Of a stretch of 7,074 nt of DNA, positions 4,752 through 7,074 are shown piece after piece. A program made the position numbers and the translations under genes. The stretch covers positions 1 through 7,074 of the forward strand of contig JAHEIJ010000113.1 of assembly GCA_024639445.1 (NCBI GenBank). Reading direction: 5' to 3'. The stretch is from Gammaproteobacteria bacterium. Lineage in GTDB: Bacteria > Pseudomonadota > Gammaproteobacteria > UBA6429 > Thiohalophilaceae. The notes below the pieces were generated by a model. That model had not been told where the DNA came from. It worked only from the letters and a program-made list of their open reading frames with translations, and did not search any database. Every line of letters starts with the position of its first letter. Position 1 is the stretch's first letter.

Positions 4752-5474
4752 TCAAGCATAAGCCCACAATGGCAGCCTTCGAGTCGCATTACGTAAGCGA
4801 TTTTCATGTTGTTGATAGTCTGGCATCACTTCTGCCACCAATTGCCAGAAATCGGCGGAGTGGTTCATATGCTGCGTGTGACACAACTCATGAATAAACA
4901 AATAACGCACCGTCGATGCCGGTAAGAGCAACAAATTGCGGTTGAGACTGATTGTGCCCTGGCTTGAACAGCTGCCCCAGCGGGTTTTCTGGCCTCGGAT
5001 CTGGACCTTGGTGAATGGCAGCCCCACTTCCTCACTGGTCCGTTGCAGCCACGCGGGCAAGACCTGGCGAGCTCGCTGTTGTAACCAGGCCCGTAAATGA
5101 TCGGCATTGCTTCGCGACGATAACGCCACATTTAAAATCAAGCGACGGTCGGGTATCGAGATGGTCGGCTTATGCTTACTCTGGCTGGTGTACTCCACCT
5201 GCCAGGTTTCATCTATGGCAACCAGTTCAATCCGATCAGGGCAAAGGCTATGGCTGGCAGGGGCGGAACGCTGCCGTTCCGTCAGCCGTTGTAGGACGGA
5301 TTGCAACCAGGCTCGTTTTTTTACCAAAAGCGCCGGAAGCATGGCCGGATCCATCCCAGCGGGAATCACCACCACGACCTCGCCCAGGGGCGAGACCTTG
5401 ATCCGCAGGTGACGCGCCCGGCGACTGATGCGAAGTTCATAATCAGGGAAGTCTAGATTCTCCACCGCGGACAT
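4752..5474 (-). CDS. ygjP: YgjP-like metal-dependent hydrolase (DUF45/WLM type)
   Basis: This 240-residue protein belongs to the YgjP/DUF45 family of zincin-like proteins. The C-terminal domain carries RGQKTRWGSCS (160-170; usually RNQKTRWGSCS) and HELCH (His195, Glu196, His199), then His205 in MNHSADFW: the HExxH plus distal His arrangement that binds a divalent metal. The N-terminal part (about 11-110) is strand-rich, with SRRARHLRIKVSPLGEVVVVIP typical of the family. Family members were long listed as putative metallopeptidases; I recall the E. coli protein being reported as a UTP pyrophosphatase, so peptidase activity should not be assumed. There is no signal peptide, so it is cytoplasmic. 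ATG 5474 has only a weak, distant GAG upstream. It is divergent from the trhP-like gene across 107 nt and co-directional with the rsd-like gene 103 nt downstream. Confidence 0.9.
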   Translation of the reverse strand: MSAVENLDFPDYELRISRRARHLRIKVSPLGEVVVVIPAGMDPAMLPALLVKKRAWLQSVLQRLTERQRSAPASHSLCPDRIELVAIDETWQVEYTSQSKHKPTISIPDRRLILNVALSSRSNADHLRAWLQQRARQVLPAWLQRTSEEVGLPFTKVQIRGQKTRWGSCSSQGTISLNRNLLLLPASTVRYLFIHELCHTQHMNHSADFWQLVAEVMPDYQQHENRLRNATRRLPLWAYA

Positions 5475-5515
5475 AAATATTTACTATCTCAAATGAGGAT
5501 TCCTGGCTCTACACC

Positions 5516-5544
5516 ATAACAGAAGTATTTTAATCAGGTATAAT
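5516..5544 (+). promoter_or_regulatory. Promoter of the trhP-like gene
   Basis: A perfect -10 box, TATAAT (5539-5544), has ATAACA (5516-5521, 4 of 6) at 17-nt spacing as its -35 box. Transcription would begin near 5551, giving a leader of about 30 nt. On the opposite strand TAAAAT overlaps this region and could serve the divergent ygjP-like gene, but no good -35 box supports it. Confidence 0.65.
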
Positions 5545-5581
5545 CCAGACGACTGTTCAGTTAATCCGCGACCTTATTCTC

Positions 5582-6928
5582 ATGAAACCCGAACTGCTGT
5601 TACCTGCCGGCACTCTGAAAAATATGCGCTACGCCTTTGCTTATGGCGCCGATGCGGTGTATGCCGGTCAGCCACGCTACAGCCTGCGGGTGCGGAATAA
5701 TGATTTCATGCTGGAGAATCTCGCCATCGGCATTGATGAGGCCCATCAACAAGGCAAAAAGTTTTTTGTCGCCAGCAACATCATGCCCCATAACAGCAAA
5801 ATCAAGACTTACATGGAGGACATGGCGCCCGTCATTGCCATGCAGCCTGATGCCCTGATCATGGCGGATCCCGGCCTGATTATGATGGTGCGGGAACGCT
5901 GGCCGGAAATGCCCATCCACCTCTCGGTCCAGGCCAACACGGTCAATTATGCCGCGGTTAAATTCTGGCAATCACTGGGGCTATCCCGCGTGATCCTTTC
6001 GCGGGAACTGTCGCTGGACGAAATCGAGGAAATTCGCCAGCAATGCCCGGACATGGAGATGGAAGTGTTCGTCCACGGCGCGCTGTGTATAGCCTATTCC
6101 GGCCGCTGCTTGCTATCGGGTTATTTCAACCACCGCGATCCAAACCAGGGGACCTGCACCAATGCCTGCCGTTGGGAATACAACGTGCACAACGCGGAAG
6201 AAAACGAAACCGGTGACGTGCAGAAAATTGAATTTGACGCCATGGCGGCCATGAAAACCCCGGAATTGTTTCCCGAACCGGTCAAGCAACGTCATCCCCT
6301 GGCGGACAAGGTCTACATGATCGAAGAAGCGACCCGCCCCGGCGAATACATGCCCATCCTGGAAGACGAGCACGGCACCTACATCATGAATTCCCGTGAT
6401 TTGCGGGCCATCCAGCATATCGAACGGCTCACCCACATCGGCATCGATTCATTCAAGATTGAAGGCCGGACCAAATCACACTATTACACCGCCCGCACCG
6501 CGCAGATTTACCGGCAGGCCATCGAGGATGCCCAGGCGGGCAAAACGTTTGACCCGAGCTTGTACGCCAAGCTGGAGAGCCTCGCCAACCGCGGCTACAC
6601 CGACGGCTTCTATGAGCGCCACCCCGCGCAGGATTATCAGAACTACCTGGACGGCCATTCCGCCAATTTTAAACAACGTTTTGTGGGTGAAATTACCGGC
6701 TTCGATTCAGATAAAGGTCTGGCCGAAATACTGGTGAAAAACAAATTTGCCGTCGGTGACCGACTGGAAGTGATCCTGCCCGGCGGTAACCAGACCATTA
6801 CCCTGCAACACATGGAAAATCTCAAGGGTGAGGAAATGCAGGAAGTCCCTGGTGGTGGACACCAGATCCGCATTCCCCTGCCGACCGCGGACTATGACAA
6901 AGGACTGCTGGCCAGGAACCTGAGCTGA
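5582..6928 (+). CDS. trhP: U32-family tRNA uridine hydroxylation protein (TrhP/YegQ)
   Basis: TrhP (YegQ) is needed for prephenate-dependent 5-hydroxylation of uridine 34 in tRNA anticodons, the first step toward cmo5U or mcmo5U at the wobble base. It belongs to the U32 'peptidase' family, most of whose members are RNA- or quinone-modifying enzymes. The product has 448 residues, near the 453 of E. coli. It opens with the TIM-barrel start KPELLLPAGTLKNMRYAFAYGADAVYAG written across residues 2-29. The U32 signature EVFVHGALCIAYSGRCLLS lies at 161-179. Cys169, Cys176, Cys192 and Cys196 are the likely Fe-S ligands, and SFKIEGRTKSHYY follows. The C-terminal part (about 355-448) looks like the family's small beta domain. 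ATG 5582 agrees with the usual N-terminus but lacks a clear Shine-Dalgarno site. The gene is divergent from ygjP. Assignment to the YegQ subgroup is confident from length and the N-terminus. Confidence 0.93.
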   Translation: MKPELLLPAGTLKNMRYAFAYGADAVYAGQPRYSLRVRNNDFMLENLAIGIDEAHQQGKKFFVASNIMPHNSKIKTYMEDMAPVIAMQPDALIMADPGLIMMVRERWPEMPIHLSVQANTVNYAAVKFWQSLGLSRVILSRELSLDEIEEIRQQCPDMEMEVFVHGALCIAYSGRCLLSGYFNHRDPNQGTCTNACRWEYNVHNAEENETGDVQKIEFDAMAAMKTPELFPEPVKQRHPLADKVYMIEEATRPGEYMPILEDEHGTYIMNSRDLRAIQHIERLTHIGIDSFKIEGRTKSHYYTARTAQIYRQAIEDAQAGKTFDPSLYAKLESLANRGYTDGFYERHPAQDYQNYLDGHSANFKQRFVGEITGFDSDKGLAEILVKNKFAVGDRLEVILPGGNQTITLQHMENLKGEEMQEVPGGGHQIRIPLPTADYDKGLLARNLS

Positions 6929-7074
6929 TAGGCTAGTTATATATTTACTGTTTGTTGTTACCCACTAACAGAACACGATAGCGCAGGGAGCACCTGGCCA
7001 GAAAGTTTGAGTGTTCAAATTACCGGCAACCTGTCCCATGGACTATAACAACCCCAACAATCTATACCTGTGTA
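6929..7074. other. Right-edge spacer with no supported gene
   Basis: These 146 nt after the trhP-like stop contain no good terminator. The only hairpin is a short one (TTTGA/TCAAA in the region 7001-7021) without a T-run. A frame from ATG 7038 is open to the window edge (11 full codons) but has no Shine-Dalgarno site. No tRNA-like structure is visible. Confidence 0.5.

Noticed and set aside
7038..7074. Possible start of a new gene at ATG 7038 running off the right edge
   Set aside because: Only 11 full codons are visible, there is no ribosome binding site, and the residues are low-complexity Asn-rich; not enough to support a gene.

Overview
The window reads as ordinary chromosomal DNA from a gammaproteobacterium. 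Four housekeeping genes support this: a Slt70-type lytic transglycosylase, an Rsd/AlgQ-family anti-sigma-70 protein, a YgjP-type metal-binding protein and a YegQ/TrhP U32-family protein. Rsd/AlgQ is essentially gammaproteobacterial. Genes have moderate GC and the intergenic regions are clearly AT-richer. I see no transposase, integrase, phage gene, CRISPR array, tRNA or rRNA. I cannot name the genus.

Layout. Positions 1-1026 (minus) carry the first 342 codons of ilvD (dihydroxy-acid dehydratase), which runs off the left edge. A 295-nt divergent spacer separates it from slt (1322-3316, plus), a complete secreted lytic transglycosylase. Downstream lies a 42-codon single-pass membrane peptide (3418-3546), followed by a textbook intrinsic terminator (3583-3615). 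Next comes an AT-rich promoter and leader (about 3677-3881) with several inverted repeats. It ends in a consensus Shine-Dalgarno site and a 46-codon, strongly acidic orphan protein (3882-4022). A 176-nt convergent spacer holding a large hairpin and a 14-bp palindrome follows. On the minus strand, a ygjP-like gene (5474-4752) lies upstream of an rsd/algQ-like gene, which most likely starts at GTG 4648 and ends at 4199. Divergent from ygjP, across 107 nt, is the yegQ/trhP-like gene (5582-6928). The last 146 nt hold nothing I can support.

The genes have separate jobs: branched-chain amino-acid synthesis, peptidoglycan turnover, sigma-factor control, a poorly understood metalloprotein, and tRNA wobble-uridine hydroxylation. 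They do not form a visible pathway. The part least explained by known families is 3677-4022, a small-protein gene behind a leader of about 170 nt. That leader can fold in two mutually exclusive ways next to the ribosome binding site, so it is the best candidate here for an undescribed regulatory element. This is inference from complementarity read by eye, in a region where AT-richness makes chance pairing likely.
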